From Rhynchospora pubera (lineage: Eukaryota > Streptophyta > Magnoliopsida > Poales > Cyperaceae), in contig CM051462.1 of the NCBI GenBank assembly GCA_028095005.1, positions 231,650,473 through 231,714,472 on the forward strand: DNA of 64,000 nt. Reading direction: 5' to 3'. Positions 46,432 to 58,612 of the stretch are shown here, piece by piece. Both the position numbers and the translations under genes were made by a program. The notes beneath the pieces are model-generated. The model was not told the DNA's origin, did no database searches, and was given only the letters and a program-made list of their open reading frames with translations. Each line of letters starts with the position of its first letter. The stretch's first letter is position 1.

Positions 46432-48032
46432 ACTACATATTTAAAAATTTGTCCATTATGCAGTATATTCAAGATCCCATCATAAATAAATCGAACTCAT
46501 CCGAAATATAAAATCAAGGTAAGTAATCATTTACCAATCATAACCTTTTAGAAAACTTTTGCAATCGTTTTCAATTTTCTATACTTTATGACTCTTGTTG
46601 TTTATTAAGAAATTTTTTCTTACTAAACGATTTTCCCGAGACTTCAAGCCTAGATCTTGACTGCTCTTTAAGCAAACTTATTTTATTGGTCAATATGCTT
46701 GGCTATATTATCTCCATAAAATAAATGTATCAAATGCCTCACATTTAATCCACTTATCAATGACCTGATAATATATCCTAACACATTCCACGATTTCTAA
46801 AGATTAAAGATTACACTCTTGCATCTCAATAATCTTTAGCTTAAAGTGGATAAAATAAGAAGGAAAAATACTTAATTTTTCATTGGACAATTCAAATGTG
46901 ACTATAGTTTGGTAGGTCATGTTTCCATACACCCATACCTATCCTAACATATCATTCACATATAATCATAAAGCACATCACATATCACAATCACAAAACA
47001 TTTGTGAGTTTGTATGCCTCTTGCGCTTCTCTTCATCCACCGTTTTGTCTTCTTGCACCATTGGATGAAAAATTGCATATAAAATAAATATGCTGCCCCA
47101 AACTTTATTATGAATCTTTTCAAAATAAAAATTTGCTAAGTGCAAGTATTAGGAACTCATCTCATTCTCACAATGCATATGATATAAATAATAAATAAAG
47201 GCATCCTATACATAAATTGCCTTTTGTGCCTAATTAATAAACACTTATTAAACTTGCTTACAATCAAACAAACACATCACATCAAAATTTACATCACACA
47301 AGACATTGAAATGAGACATACAAACTCGGTTCCCTGCAAAACAAAATCAGAATAGGAATTGCATACCGATGCACTATTTTGTACCTTTTAGTTAATTTCC
47401 ATTTCTTATGCAATTACGGTTCTCTAAATCATTTAAATCCTAGAAAAATAATTTATAATTCTCTGTTACAATTTGCACCATAGTTTGAAAAATAATCTTT
47501 TAAACATTTAAAAGAAGACTCAAACCGTTATTGTTCTTGTCACAGAAAAACTGCGCACTGTTGCTGTTTTGCCTGTGTGACGAAATTCCATAAATCTTTT
47601 GTATAGGAAAGTTTTATTATTTAAAACTATACTTCAATATCTAAATTTAGAAACTGGTTTCATTAAAATACGATAATCCATTTGAAAGAAATCGTTATTT
47701 TAATTTCAGCAAAAACTACTACTGCTGCTGGAAAAAATCCAGCAACGCGCTATTTTTTTCTTATTTTTGTTTAACCTCATAGATCTATCCAAAAATCTTG
47801 ATCTATATAATTATCCTATTCTAAACTTCTTTTACAATAGTAAGAATTTTAGAAATTACAAAAATAATCAACCAGTAATCTAATAACAATATTGCAAAGC
47901 ATGTAACAAAAATTCAGCTCGAATTTTAGAACCGCAACACAAAAGAACAATTAACTAAGCACTTATGTAATAAAATTACATAATAAAATAGTCTAATTAG
48001 CGATAATAAAGAACCTAATGCTCCGATAGCAA
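46432..48032 (-). other. Untranslated leader of the copia element
   Basis: 1.6 kb without a credible frame between the 5' LTR and gag. Next to the LTR the minus strand reads attgctatcggagcattagg, close to the initiator-methionine primer site usual in copia (TGGTATCAGAGC) but altered at several bases. Confidence 0.7.
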
Positions 48033-49800
48033 TTGAAGGATTTCATGATGCGAATCGGATAATTTTAAAATTTTATTAACCGATAACATCTAAGATCGTT
48101 TTTATTATCGCTAACTTTCCTATATTATATTTGCATAACAATCATATCTATTCCTATAATAAGGATTGTTGAGCCATACCTATGGTCTCTAACGAAGCTT
48201 TGTTCCTCTTGGTTCACCTTGAATCCGAAACAAGAATGACAGTTGAATCCGTGCTAGCGAACTCCCCGTCAACACCTAGCTCCACCACCCGTGTCTTGAT
48301 CGATTGCTTAATCGATAGAATATTTTAACAAATATTTTGAGGATGAGAAAGCCAAAGCTTCAACACATGAAGACTTACTTGTGTTCTCAAATTCTGATCT
48401 GTTTTACCTTTAAAACATCAGAATAAACCTTTCAAATTCATATAGCATTCAAAGCCACTAATCAGAAATTAAAACAGCACTAAAACATTGTTAACTCTCT
48501 GTAGGAAACTCCAAACGACATGAAACTTGAACCATTGGATTCTACACTTCCAGGGCTACAATTTTCAAATATCATTTGTCTAATTTGATTATCATTTGCT
48601 ATACTCATTGTCAGTTTAAAGTTGGCACAAATTCTGACCCGAATTTAAAGCCTTTTTTCTCTTTTTCATTTGTTAAAATATTTGAGCTTGGGCTTTAAAT
48701 AAATTTATGCACTCTATAATAATATTCATATATTATTATATTATGTGAAACACATATTATACTCATAATATTCACATATCAATAAATTTATTCCTTACTA
48801 GTTAATCACGTCATGTGATATAATTTCTATTTGTACTTTATTTCATACAACATGAAACCTTGTACATAGAAAATATATTTATTGTTTCCCATTCAGTTGG
48901 TGTGACCTATATTGAGGATCCATATTATGTTGGCAATGGAATAAAACATTTTATTCCATAAACTGTAAGCGGTACTCTAGCATACATTACAGCTACCCAA
49001 ATAATATAGATGTTTAGCAAATCCTTTTACGAAACACGATCCTTCTAGTAATGCTATTAACATTACTTGTGTCTATTCCTTGCCACATGATATTATGATT
49101 ATTATACAAAGTAGGGTTGTGTCATCCTCGTATTATAATCTTTTCTTGGTCTCAAATAAGTATGATTATATAATTATAACTGCACTTCAGTTATATTGGA
49201 TCCATTTATAATCTTACTTTACCAAGGGGCCCTTTATAATATCATTCCTCAATTCATGAGTGACAATTAGCCATTGACATATATATTTCCCTCCTACACA
49301 AGTTATATACAAAGAACTATTACTTTTATCACCACAAGCTTCAAATGGCTTTAAGTAATAATCACGTTGCACATTCCCTATGTGAAAATATATCATATCA
49401 ATCTTAGAATTAATGACACGACTAAAATATTAATGACACAAGCACAATCCATATAATATTTTTATCAATTAGGTCTGTTCAATATATGAAACTTTTCATA
49501 TACTCGTGTTATTAAATGATAATCTTTTATCAACGTTTACAGAACTACAACGTACTTTTAATCAACACGACAGTCTTGTATGGCATATTAGTGTTCCTGC
49601 TAATATCCAAGACCTGTGAACATTTTAGAGATATATATTCATTTTATTTAGAGTTCTGCGGTTCAAGACCAAGAGCATCTTCTTGAACACTTCTAAATAC
49701 GAATATAAACTCATGGAACAAAATGTAATAACATCCAATTCATAAATATAACATATAAAAGTAATCACCATAAGATAACTTTTAGAACACAATTCCAACA
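48033..49800 (-). repeat. 5' LTR of the copia element
   Basis: 1768 bp, from 'tgaaggatttcatgatgcga' to 'agaacacaattccaaca'. It contains the element's promoter by position. About 98.8% identical to the other LTR by eye. Confidence 0.95.
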
Positions 49801-50175
49801 GGTCCCGTGCCATAGAGTCGTTTTTCGAGATCTAAAATTCAAATACTCAATCCAAACCGTTCAAGTTATTCACCATATTAAAATACCCTTGGAGACCAAA
49901 TTTTATATTTTTTCAAATTTTTTTGCTATTTATTATGATATTTTTAAAAAACGTTATAATTGGAGTATTTCAGACCCTCTAATTTGAATATATCAAAATA
50001 AATACTAAAAAAAATTAAGAAAATATAAAATTTGGTCTCCAATGGTATTTCAACATGCTGATCAATTTGAACAGTTTGGATTGACCGATTGAATTTCGGA
50101 TCTTAAAAAAATGTCTCAAGAAAGACATTTATGGCATTGCCATCTATGACACTTTAGCCCACCTCTATATATGTA

Positions 50176-50440
50176 ACTGTTGAAGTTAATATATATAATT
50201 GTTGAAGTTATATGTGTAACTGTTGAAGTTATATATATGTGTAGCTGTTGAAGTTATATATATGTGTAGCTGTTGAAGTTATATATGTAGCTGTCGTAGT
50301 TAATATGTTATATATGTAACTGTTGAATTTAATCTATATAACTGTTGAAGTTAATATATATAATTGTTGAACTTGGCATATTTAAATGTTGAAGGTAATA
50401 TTTGAAGTGGGCATATTTAAATTGTTGAAGTTGGCATATA
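50176..50440. repeat. GTTGAAG minisatellite, right part
   Basis: Continuation of the 20-bp 'taactgttgaagttatatat' array, with variants 'gtagctgttgaagtt' and 'gcatatttaaa'. Confidence 0.85.
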
Positions 50441-50821
50441 TATTAACTCCAACAGTTATGGTATTAACTTCAACATTTAAATATGTTAACCTCAACAGTT
50501 AGAATCAATATATAGTGTGTGTGTGAGAGGGGAGGGGGAGGGGGGAGCGTACGCGGCAGGGAGGGAAACAGAGCGATTTCCAAAAATAGAAAACTCGTAG
50601 AGCCAAAAATAGAAAAAACGCGTGAAGATGATGGGGATGATCCTTATCATTCCCGGATTAGTTATATACATCTCTGCCTCCCCCTCCTCATGGAGCTTTC
50701 TTTCCAACACCTCTCATTCTCTGAATTTCCAAATATAGAATTAACACTTTTTCTAAAAATAGAATTACGCGTCTGTTATTAACGCGTTCACAAGGGGATG
50801 AGGGAATGGTAAAATCTTAGT

Positions 50822-50979
50822 GGGGCTGTTTGGATCATATGGAAATAGGAGGAATTTTTTATTTCTAGGCATAAATTTATTATAAACAATCCAAACTCTT
50901 CACAAAATTACACACTTTCCAATACTTTATGCCTAGGAATAGAAAATTCCTCCTATTCCTAAGCGATCCAAACGGCCCC
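50822..50979. mobile_element. Tourist-like MITE, about 158 bp
   Basis: Ends ggggctgtttggatc and gatccaaacggcccc are inverted repeats, as are the internal 'aggaggaattttttatttct' and 'agaaaattcctcctattcct'. Typical of PIF/Harbinger-derived MITEs. No clear target duplication. Confidence 0.7.
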
Positions 50980-52257
50980 AGAATGATCTTAAGCAATTCC
51001 GCTTTTTTTTATGGTACATTTTTATTTAATTTAAGGAAACATCGTAGGAAAAAAGAAACCCACTGTCACAAAAATAGATAAATAAAATAACTCCCACTTT
51101 AAGAAAGCTAATACAGAGATTGAAAACTAAATTTAATATATAAATCACACTACGGTTAATTGCAACCCAAACGACCAATTGCGTCAGGCTTTTTCACATT
51201 TTTTCTGGCCACGAAATAATTTTCCACATCTTTGGCCCAAAATTCTTCTTTATTTAGCACACCCTGCACGAGTTCTCGGGATCTGTCTCTATACAGTTAT
51301 TTAAAACCTAATAATGCGAACAAAATATTGGGTGTGCTATATTAAATTTCCCTTGAACCAGACGATGAAGACGACAGGATTTGATTCAACCAGTTACATA
51401 ATGGCAAGTGGCTCTCAGTTGTTGTCAATAATTGAATGCATCCGGCCCATCCGGTCATGTCCTTGTCCAGTATCAATTAACAATTTTTCGGCTGACATCA
51501 TGACAGCTTTAGTTTATGAATTTCTTCCAACTTTTTTGTATGTTATTTTGGTATCTTTGAAAAATGAACTGATTGGGATTTGATTCTCACAACAGAAGTC
51601 ATCGGTTGAGAATATGGCAATATGCAAACATCTGTCCCGTCAAAATTGGAAGAGAATTTATGACATATTGACAATAACATCAGTTTTAGTTCAAATGGTG
51701 CCATTGGGATTTGAATCCTGGGTCGCTTGGCACCGTGTTGTGCACAGGATCCGGACCGTTCCGTTGATGAAATTCAACGGCCGCTTTTTGTCCTCTCCAC
51801 TCCCTCATATCAGATCCGAAATCTATCGGAGTTTGTCCTCTCCTCTCGTCGAAACCCAGAATTCTCTTTCTCCCTCTCGTGTCGATAAAAGGATGCCTTC
51901 ACCCACTTGCTGTCAGTGAGATCCTCTCTTGTGTCAATAAAGAGATGCCTTTATATGTCAGCTTTGAGTCTGAGTGATGACTTCGCTCTTAATATTCAAG
52001 ATGGTAGTATTAGTAAGAAACCTTAACAGATGGTACTAATCCACAAGGACTCAATCAAGGCTGCAGCATGAGACCCCATTAGTGAGCCCCGGCTGGTCCT
52101 GTGCACTGGCAGGTCCAACCTTTACATGTGGAGATGATATTTTGATTTTTATAATTTCAGTTCTGTTAGTGACTCAGTGTTGGTCAATTTGGAATAAATG
52201 ATTGGTGCTATTATGTTGTATGCTTATGTTTGAATTATATTAGCCTTGTATTAATGT
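50980..52257. other. Intergenic DNA, possible captured leader sequence
   Basis: No gene recognised. Around 51770-51930 is a CT-rich stretch resembling a plant 5' leader ('ctctcgtcgaaacccagaat', 'tctctttctccctctcgtgt'), and near 51735 and 52095 the phrases 'gtgcacaggatccg' and 'ggtcctgtgcactgg' face each other, perhaps the ends of a small repeat. The short frames are weak. Confidence 0.35.
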
Positions 52258-52711
52258 TTGGAGAGGAGGGTTTCGGTGCCCACATTTTGAATGCCTCCAA
52301 ATGTCCCAAAACACACTTTTTACTACTTTTATAAAATATTAAATTCGAACTTCGAATCCAAACCGTTGATCTTATTCGATATAACTAGCGATGTATTTTC
52401 ATATAATTTTTATAAATTTTGAAGTTTATTTGATATTTGATTAAGAGACTAAAATATGAACAGATTAGAATTAATCTATCATATTTAACTACATTCGTTC
52501 AATTTTCAATCTCTTGATCAAGTATCAAATAAACTTCATAAATTATAAAACTTATATAAAAATGCATCGCTAGTTATATCGAATAAGATCAACGGTTTGG
52601 ATTCGAAGTTTGAATTTAATATTTTATAAAAGTAGTAAAAAGTGTGTTTTGGGACATTTGGAGGCATTCAAAATGTGGGCACCGAAACCCTCCTCTCCAA
52701 ACATTTATAAA
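52258..52711. mobile_element. Foldback MITE, near-perfect arms
   Basis: Left aatgtttggagaggagggtt and right aaccctcctctccaaacatt are exact complements; arms pair over nearly 200 bp each through 'gtgcccacattttgaatgcc' and 'ccaaaccgttgatctt'. The high arm identity suggests a young insertion or conversion between arms. No convincing direct target repeat. Confidence 0.9.
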
Positions 52712-53341
52712 ACTGTGTTCTGGTTTTCTTTTCCATATTCTTTTCCATATCTGCAACCTCAACCCTAATCGCTGGCAAGCACTTGTGTTCTGGTTTTCTT
52801 TTCCATGTCCTGTACTGTACAGGCTACAGCACAAAATTAGACCTGCTAAAGCTAGTGAAATCCTTTACATAGCTGCATCTGAAAAATGTGGAACAAATAT
52901 TTCAAAGATTATTAAATATTCTGACTCTTTTCATTACTTAGAACAAAAAACAATCCAAATAAGAACACCAGTTTGTGGTACTGACTACTTCATCTGATGC
53001 CTAATCTTTGCCAAATGGTTTTTCAACCACTATTCTAGTCCACCTTGTAGGTACAGCTATACATAATTAAACCATTAATTGATATCCGGAGAACAGAAAA
53101 AGGCTGAGAAATGAAATAAATTACATTAGGAAATAGTCACAGTGAGGATTATAAACATAAATTGTGATCAGACCAAGCAACTCAATACCAAAAGATAGTG
53201 GTAAGATTACTTCAAACTGTAATAGCTGCCTTGGTACAGAGGTCTAGAGACCATACCAATTTAGAACTGTGCCTTATGGTACAGAGGTCTAGATAACAAT
53301 TAACAAATAAGTAGGTAAATAGAATAGAAAGTTACAAATTA

Positions 53342-53441
53342 CTGATCTTGCAAATTAACTTTTTCTTGTAATTTTCTTACGAGTTTCAAGAAGTCAGAAA
53401 GGATCTCCGAGTTCTCAGACGGGGCTCCTTTGATGAGATAC
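53342..53441 (-). other. Possible terminal coding exon of an unrecognised gene
   Basis: On the minus strand, after a good acceptor (ttttgtacag), a frame reads YLIKGAPSENSEILSDFLKL then VRKLQEKVNLQDQ and a stop. It looks like real, amphipathic protein sequence rather than chance. I do not recognise the family. No convincing upstream exon with a fitting donor was found; a stretch at about 53670-53715 reading KTARKLTARLPRWQ is a weak candidate. It may be the remnant of a gene or a captured exon. Confidence 0.3.
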
Positions 53442-53986
53442 CTGTACAAAAACAACAGCAATGCTAGTAAAATTAAACCTGGTCAAGTAAGGAGACCAGT
53501 TGATTTAAATATCTATCCTTTCTCCACTATAAATTGCAGATGGATAAGATGATACAATAGGCAACGCATAAGATAATACAATGTAAGGATCACTCGAAAA
53601 ACTGGCTAAAAAGATCGCAAATTAATGATGAGAAGATCGAAGGGAATAGCAACTTAAATACATTGCCACCGCGGCAGACGAGCAGTAAGTTTTCTAGCAG
53701 TCTTAGAGAAATTCAAACCATGTGGTGCGACACACCGTGTAGTGCGATACAGGACCGTCGATGGATGAGGGAGTCCGTGCATGTAACCAGATTGTAAGCT
53801 CCGAAAAAAAAATGAACCATCGAGACCGCGTCGCGTGTCACAGGAGTCGGATTGGTCTTAGAGGCGATCTAAGTGCATCCGAAAGGTGTACGTACTGTTC
53901 TCCATTTTGTATGTATTTTATTTTTATATGGATAATTTTTATGAATAAGAATTTATATTTGAACTCCATTAATATGAGTAAATTTT
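53442..53986. other. Intergenic DNA
   Basis: No gene beyond the weak frame noted for the possible exon. The 126-aa frame over 53761-54141 runs into a foldback element and is not believed. Confidence 0.4.
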
Positions 53987-54442
53987 CACTTGTTGCAGAT
54001 GGTCTTTACATAAATTTTATAGCTAGACTTTTTTTATTTATGTTGATTATTGTTCTATTGCTAGATTTATTTGATGCATTAAATCTAACAATTTTTTTTA
54101 GCAAGACTCAATTTTCTATCAATAGTTCCTTAAAAATCTAGCAAGTTATTTTTGATAGACTTTTCGAATCTTGTAATATCTAATGTAGCAAAAATAAATT
54201 GCTAGACCTTTTTAAATTGCTACACTATATATTACAAGATTAGAAAAGTCTAGCAAAAATAAATTGCTAGATTTTTAAAGAGATATTAATAGAAAATTGT
54301 GTCTTTGCTAAAAAATTATAAAATTAGTGCATCAATTAAATCTAGAAATAAATAAAATAAATCTAGCAATAGATCAATGTCCAACACAAATAAAAAAAAT
54401 TTAGCAAAAAAAATCTATGTAAATACCATATTTCTTATAGTG
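53987..54442. mobile_element. CACTA-tipped foldback MITE
   Basis: Left end CACTTGTTGCAGATGGTCTT and right end, reversed, CACTATAAGAAATATGGT. The arms pair over much of the element through 'tttacataaattttatagct', 'ttgctagat' and 'gattagaaaagtctagcaaa'. Flanking bases ttt and ttg resemble a decayed 3-bp duplication. No coding. Confidence 0.65.
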
Positions 54443-54941
54443 TTGACTTTCACGATAAAAAAAACTTTTGATATGATATTTATTATTAATATTATAATAA
54501 AAAATATTATCTAATTTATAATTTTATTTAGAAAAAAATAGATTGTGGCAATCCAGTTTATAATTATTTAAATGATTTCTAAAAAAAAAATCATGGTAAT
54601 AGGGTGGGGATATTTGAGTAATTGGGCCTCTAATATGTTAACCGCTTTTATCTCAAAAATTTTTGACAATATTGTTATTAAAATAATTCGGAATTTTAAA
54701 GTTATTGTCGCTTAAATACTATTCAAAGTCCGAAACTATAATAGTACTAGTAATAGATAATAATAATAATAATAAAATAATAATAAAAATAATGTTTTTA
54801 AATCTCGGACCTCAAAGTCTGAGATCGGAAAATTGAATTAGAAGTCAAAATGTACATCTTGTCCACCTCTCATCATATTCCTAAAAATGTGATTTAATTT
54901 ATTTATATAATTTTAATTTTAGTCATATTTTTATACATACA
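54443..54941. other. AT-rich intergenic DNA
   Basis: Simple ATA repeats near 54730-54800 and nothing that resembles a gene. Confidence 0.5.
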
Positions 54942-55324
54942 TCTAAGATATTATATATTAAAAACCGTGGCCGATATTTCAAATTTGAAATATCGGTCAA
55001 AAATAGATAACTATATTTGGAAATCTATTTATATAAATTTATATAAATTAAAAATAGTTTAAAAGTTAAATATATTTGGAAATCTAAGGTAAATATATTT
55101 GGAAGTCTAAAGTAGTTCATGTCTAACTTATAGGAAAAAAAAATTTATCCCCTCATACGACATGCAATCTGAGCCCTTCAATTTTCGTTGATCGATCAAT
55201 CTGAATATATTCTAGAAATTTACCCTTATTAATTAAAAGCCATGATTGCATTGGCTTTTAATTAAAAATATTTTTTAATTAAAAATCTATCAAATGGCGG
55301 CGAAGCCGCCTACCCCTCATCTAG
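54942..55324 (+). mobile_element. Miniature Helitron, 383 bp
   Basis: 5' end TCTAAGATATTATATATTAA followed by AAACCGTGG, preceded by A. 3' end: hairpin ggcggc-gaa-gccgcc, ten bases later CTAG at 55321-55324, followed by T. An A-T insertion site, TC start, GC-rich hairpin 10-12 nt before CTRR and no TIR are the Helitron hallmarks. No Rep/helicase. Confidence 0.8.
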
Positions 55325-55949
55325 TATATATTATTTGAGGTTTGCTAATGTCCTATCAATAGAACTGAGTTTATGTCTTATTTTTTTTACCGTTGGATTG
55401 CTTCACGATCTGTGCAATGATGAAATCGTGTGGTCCAGATTAAGGCGCTGAGGTAGCAGAATTCATCAACTGTGTCTTCGTCTCTCAGTTATCTCTCGCC
55501 ATCTCCATTCTGTTTGCCCACTTTCTCAGACAAAAGCCTAGTTTTTGTCGAAGGTAATTTTCCCCATCAGTTCTCCTAGATGCAAATTTGGGTGAAGTGG
55601 ATAACGGTGGTGATAAACAGATTCAAAAATTAAGCATGAAACTTCGAGTATAGGAATCCAATCGATTAAATGCTGAACAGTACCAGTATATGCCAGCATG
55701 TACCAATCTTATTTCGAGTCATTTTTACTTTTTGGGCTTGTGTAGTCTCTACGTCTGACCTTCCTTTTTTTTCTGGTTCTGCTCAAAACAAACCTTAGCC
55801 GAGGCACGGAAATATCTTTACCACAGAAAATTTTTACTTCAAATCAGCACTTACTTGAGGATAAGCCCTGAGCCAAGTATTAAGGTTCCATGGTGTCTTA
55901 TCAATTCATTATTTTGAGAATTATGGTTGCATGTTGTATTGTCAAAGCT
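55325..55949. other. Intergenic DNA with exon-like leader
   Basis: Around 55460-55555 the text 'ctctcagttatctctcgcca' ending 'tttgtcgaag' before GT looks like a non-coding first exon with a donor, but no gene follows. Confidence 0.3.
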
Positions 55950-56152
55950 GGGTGTGTTTGGATAGATGAGAATAAGAATTTGGATGAGAATAAGGATCAA
56001 TTTTTTTATTCTTGTGCAACCCAAACAACAAAAAAATAAGAAATTTGATCCTTATTCTTATACTAACAAAATCATGATATAAGAATAAAAAATTTGGACA
56101 AGCACGCATACCGAAAATTATTATTCTTATTCTTTATTCAACTCTCATCCAT
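55950..56152. mobile_element. GGGTGTGTTTGG MITE, right end eroded
   Basis: Left tip gggtgtgtttggatagatga; interior 'gagaataagaatttgg' and 'ccttattcttatact' are opposed. The right end is not clear. Same family as 56670-58028. Confidence 0.5.
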
Positions 56153-56331
56153 TAGAGAATATAGTAATTAGTTGGATCATACTGCATAACTTTCTCATTT
56201 GACTGATTTTAACAATAATACATTTCTCATATATGTAGGATGAGCATCAAATCCATCAAATACATTTCTGATGATAATGGCGGGGCCAGCACTTCAATCT
56301 GATCCGTCTAATGCATTTCTCATTCTTTAAT

Positions 56332-56475
56332 GGGGGCGTTTGGATGAGAGAAGAAGGAAGAAAGAAGAAAAAAAATTATAAACAATCCAAACTCTTCACA
56401 AAGTTATACACTTCCCAATACTTCTTCCCACTTCTTCCCTTCTTCCCTTCTTCCCACACCTATCCAAACTCACCC
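56332..56475. mobile_element. Harbinger-like MITE, 144 bp
   Basis: Tips gggggcgtttggatgag and, reversed, gggtgagtttggatagg. Flanked by AAT at 56329-56331 and 56476-56478. GA/CT-rich interior ('agaagaaggaagaaagaaga' against 'cttcttcccttcttccc'). Confidence 0.7.
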
Positions 56476-56669
56476 AATGATGCCAAATTGAAACTAGTAG
56501 TCTAGATTTCTATTTGTATGAAATTATGAATGCAATGCCAATGTTGTGTCAATTTGTTGCTCAGTTTTTTGGTTGTACAATTTTTTTTTTCCTTTTTTTG
56601 AAGAAATGAGACAAGTAAAATTAAAAATAAACATTCGGCAATTCGAAAATGTAGCGGTATACATTCTCA

Positions 56670-57379
56670 GGGTGTGTTTGGAAGTGGAGTGAATAAGAAT
56701 GAATAAGGAAATTTATGAATAAGAATCTTGAATTAGAATTAGGAGAATTGTCTATTTATGAATAAGGAGATGTTGTTTGGATAGTGTGTTGTGAATAAGA
56801 ATAAGGAAAGAAAAAAATATAATAATGATTTGATTTTGTTTTGAACAAGTTGTCATTACAAGAATGGATGAAAATAATATAATAATAATTTATATTCATA
56901 ATAAAACTAATATAAAAATATTAATTAAATACAATAATTATTATATTTATTATTTTAAAATCAATAAATAAAATTTTTCAATAATTATCATAATAATAAT
57001 TGATTCAAAAAATGAATAAAATAATACTAATAATATTAATGATAACGCTTAATTATAATTTTTATTATGATTACTATTAAATAATAATTATTATAACGTT
57101 TAATAAATAATTATTATAATAATGATAATAATTAATAATTCATTACTAAATAAAATAATAATTAATAAATTATTATTATAAATCATTATTATAATGTTTA
57201 ATAAATCATTAATAAATAATATAATTATTATAACGCTTATAAAATCATTAATAAATAATAATTATTAATTAGTAATAAATCATTATTATAACGCTTTGTA
57301 AATCATTAATAAATAAAAATTAATAATTCATTGAAATAATAATTGATAATAATTATCATAAATAATTACAATATTTATC

Positions 57380-57413
<34 letters not shown>

Positions 57414-58028
57414 AACATAAATAAATATTTATAATAATACTTATTATTACAATATATTAATTATTATTATTATTGCTATTATTATTATTATTATAAATCA
57501 TTAATAACTAATAATTATTAATTAGTAATAAATCATTATTATAACGCTTTGTAAATCATTAATAAATAATAATTAATAATTCAGTGAAATAATAATTGAT
57601 AATACCTATCATAAATAATTATAATATTTATCATAATAATAATAATAATATTATTATTATAACATAAATAAATATTTATTATAATACTTATTATTACAAT
57701 ATATTAATTATTATTATTATTGCTATTATTATTATTATTATTATAAATTATTAATAAATAATAATTAATAATTCAGTGAAATAATAATTGATAATACATA
57801 TCATAAATAATTATAATATTTATCATAATAATAAATATTTATAAAAATACTTATTATTATAATATTTTCCTAGCATCACCAAGCCATTCCAATTCTAATT
57901 CCTAGTTTTGGCTTGAATAAGAATAAGGTAGTGAATAGGGCATTATTCTTATTCCATTGTGTGTTTGGGTCACCTCACAATTGGCTAATTCATGAATAAG
58001 GCTTATTCAACTCATTCCAAACACACCC
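56670..58028. mobile_element. GGGTGTGTTTGG element with expanded AT interior, 1.36 kb
   Basis: Tips gggtgtgtttggaagtgga and, reversed, gggtgtgtttggaatgagtt. Flanked by TCA at 56667-56669 and 58029-58031. 'gaataagaa' and 'cttattc' motifs lie near both tips. The centre is an AT-only tandem array. A PIF/Harbinger-type non-autonomous element by tip and 3-bp duplication. Confidence 0.75.
56880..57862. repeat. ATT/AAT-rich tandem array, about 200-bp higher-order unit
   Basis: Nearly pure A/T. A higher-order unit with 'aataattgataata' + 'tatcataaataatta' + long (AAT)n/(ATT)n runs recurs around 57340, 57590 and 57785. It lies within the element at 56670-58028. Confidence 0.85.
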
Positions 58029-58296
58029 TCAGTATTCTAAAGCATTGGATAGACCAAAATTATAAAATAATTATTCAGCATATAACAGGCCTCTTGCACA
58101 GAACAAAATATTTAAAATTTTAACTATTCATATCTATTCACCAGATACATTTCTTACAAAACAAAGAGATGTCTGTGAGCAATTAATTATTTTCTTTTTC
58201 TTCGAAGGAGAAAGAGGTGAAAGCAGCACGATTCACAAGCAAACGGAAGAGAGGAGCTAACGTGAACGGAAAAAATAAGTTCATCGCCACGCCTCT

Positions 58297-58612
58297 CAGC
58301 GGGTATCTCTAGATGGTTTAATACAACCATCCAGTGGACGTTTTTTCATCCGAACCGTTCGATTTAATCTTAACAGTTAGATTTTTTCGGACCAATCAAT
58401 TTTGGTATTATGCACAGGACATCTATAGCCGTTGAGATTAAATCAGACGGCTGAAATTGAAAACCATCCATAGATGACCATCCAGAGGATGCAGTTCCCT
58501 CCTCAGCGCCTGAACCAACCGATCTCATCGAATCACATATCTTGAAGAAATCCAATGGTTTAAAAATGAATAGGACAACATCTCTATCCTATCCAAAGGA
58601 CTTTAGCCAACC
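58297..58612. mobile_element. Foldback MITE remnant
   Basis: 'gtttaatacaaccatccagt' faces 'accatccagaggatgcagtt', and 'cgatttaatcttaacagtta' faces 'gccgttgagattaaatcaga'. The right side ends 'actttagccaacctct', like the tip of the MITE at 40514/50167. Its ends are not fixed. Confidence 0.45.

Larger units (their letters stand above)
40553..49800 (-). mobile_element. Ty1/copia LTR retrotransposon, 9.25 kb
   Basis: Bounded by the 5-bp duplication ggtcc (40548-40552 and 49801-49805). LTRs begin TG and end CA. Coding is on the minus strand in the copia order gag, protease, integrase, RT, RNase H. I count about 20 single-base differences between the 1.77-kb LTRs (near 1.2%), so the insertion is recent. 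The coding region carries several lesions, so it cannot make all its proteins. Confidence 0.95.
40514..50167. mobile_element. MITE (8-bp TSD) split by the copia element
   Basis: The outer parts are 40514-40552 and 49801-50167. The left tip agaggatggctaatgtgtca pairs with the right tip, which reversed reads agaggtgggctaaagtgtca. The flanking direct repeat is atatatgt (40506-40513 and 50168-50175). Arms pair inward through 'ggagaccaaattttatattt'. An 8-bp duplication fits hAT. Without the copia insert it is about 400 bp. Confidence 0.8.

Noticed and set aside
46432..48032. Extra gene in the copia leader (as in envelope-like or captured genes)
   Set aside because: No frame longer than chance on either strand.
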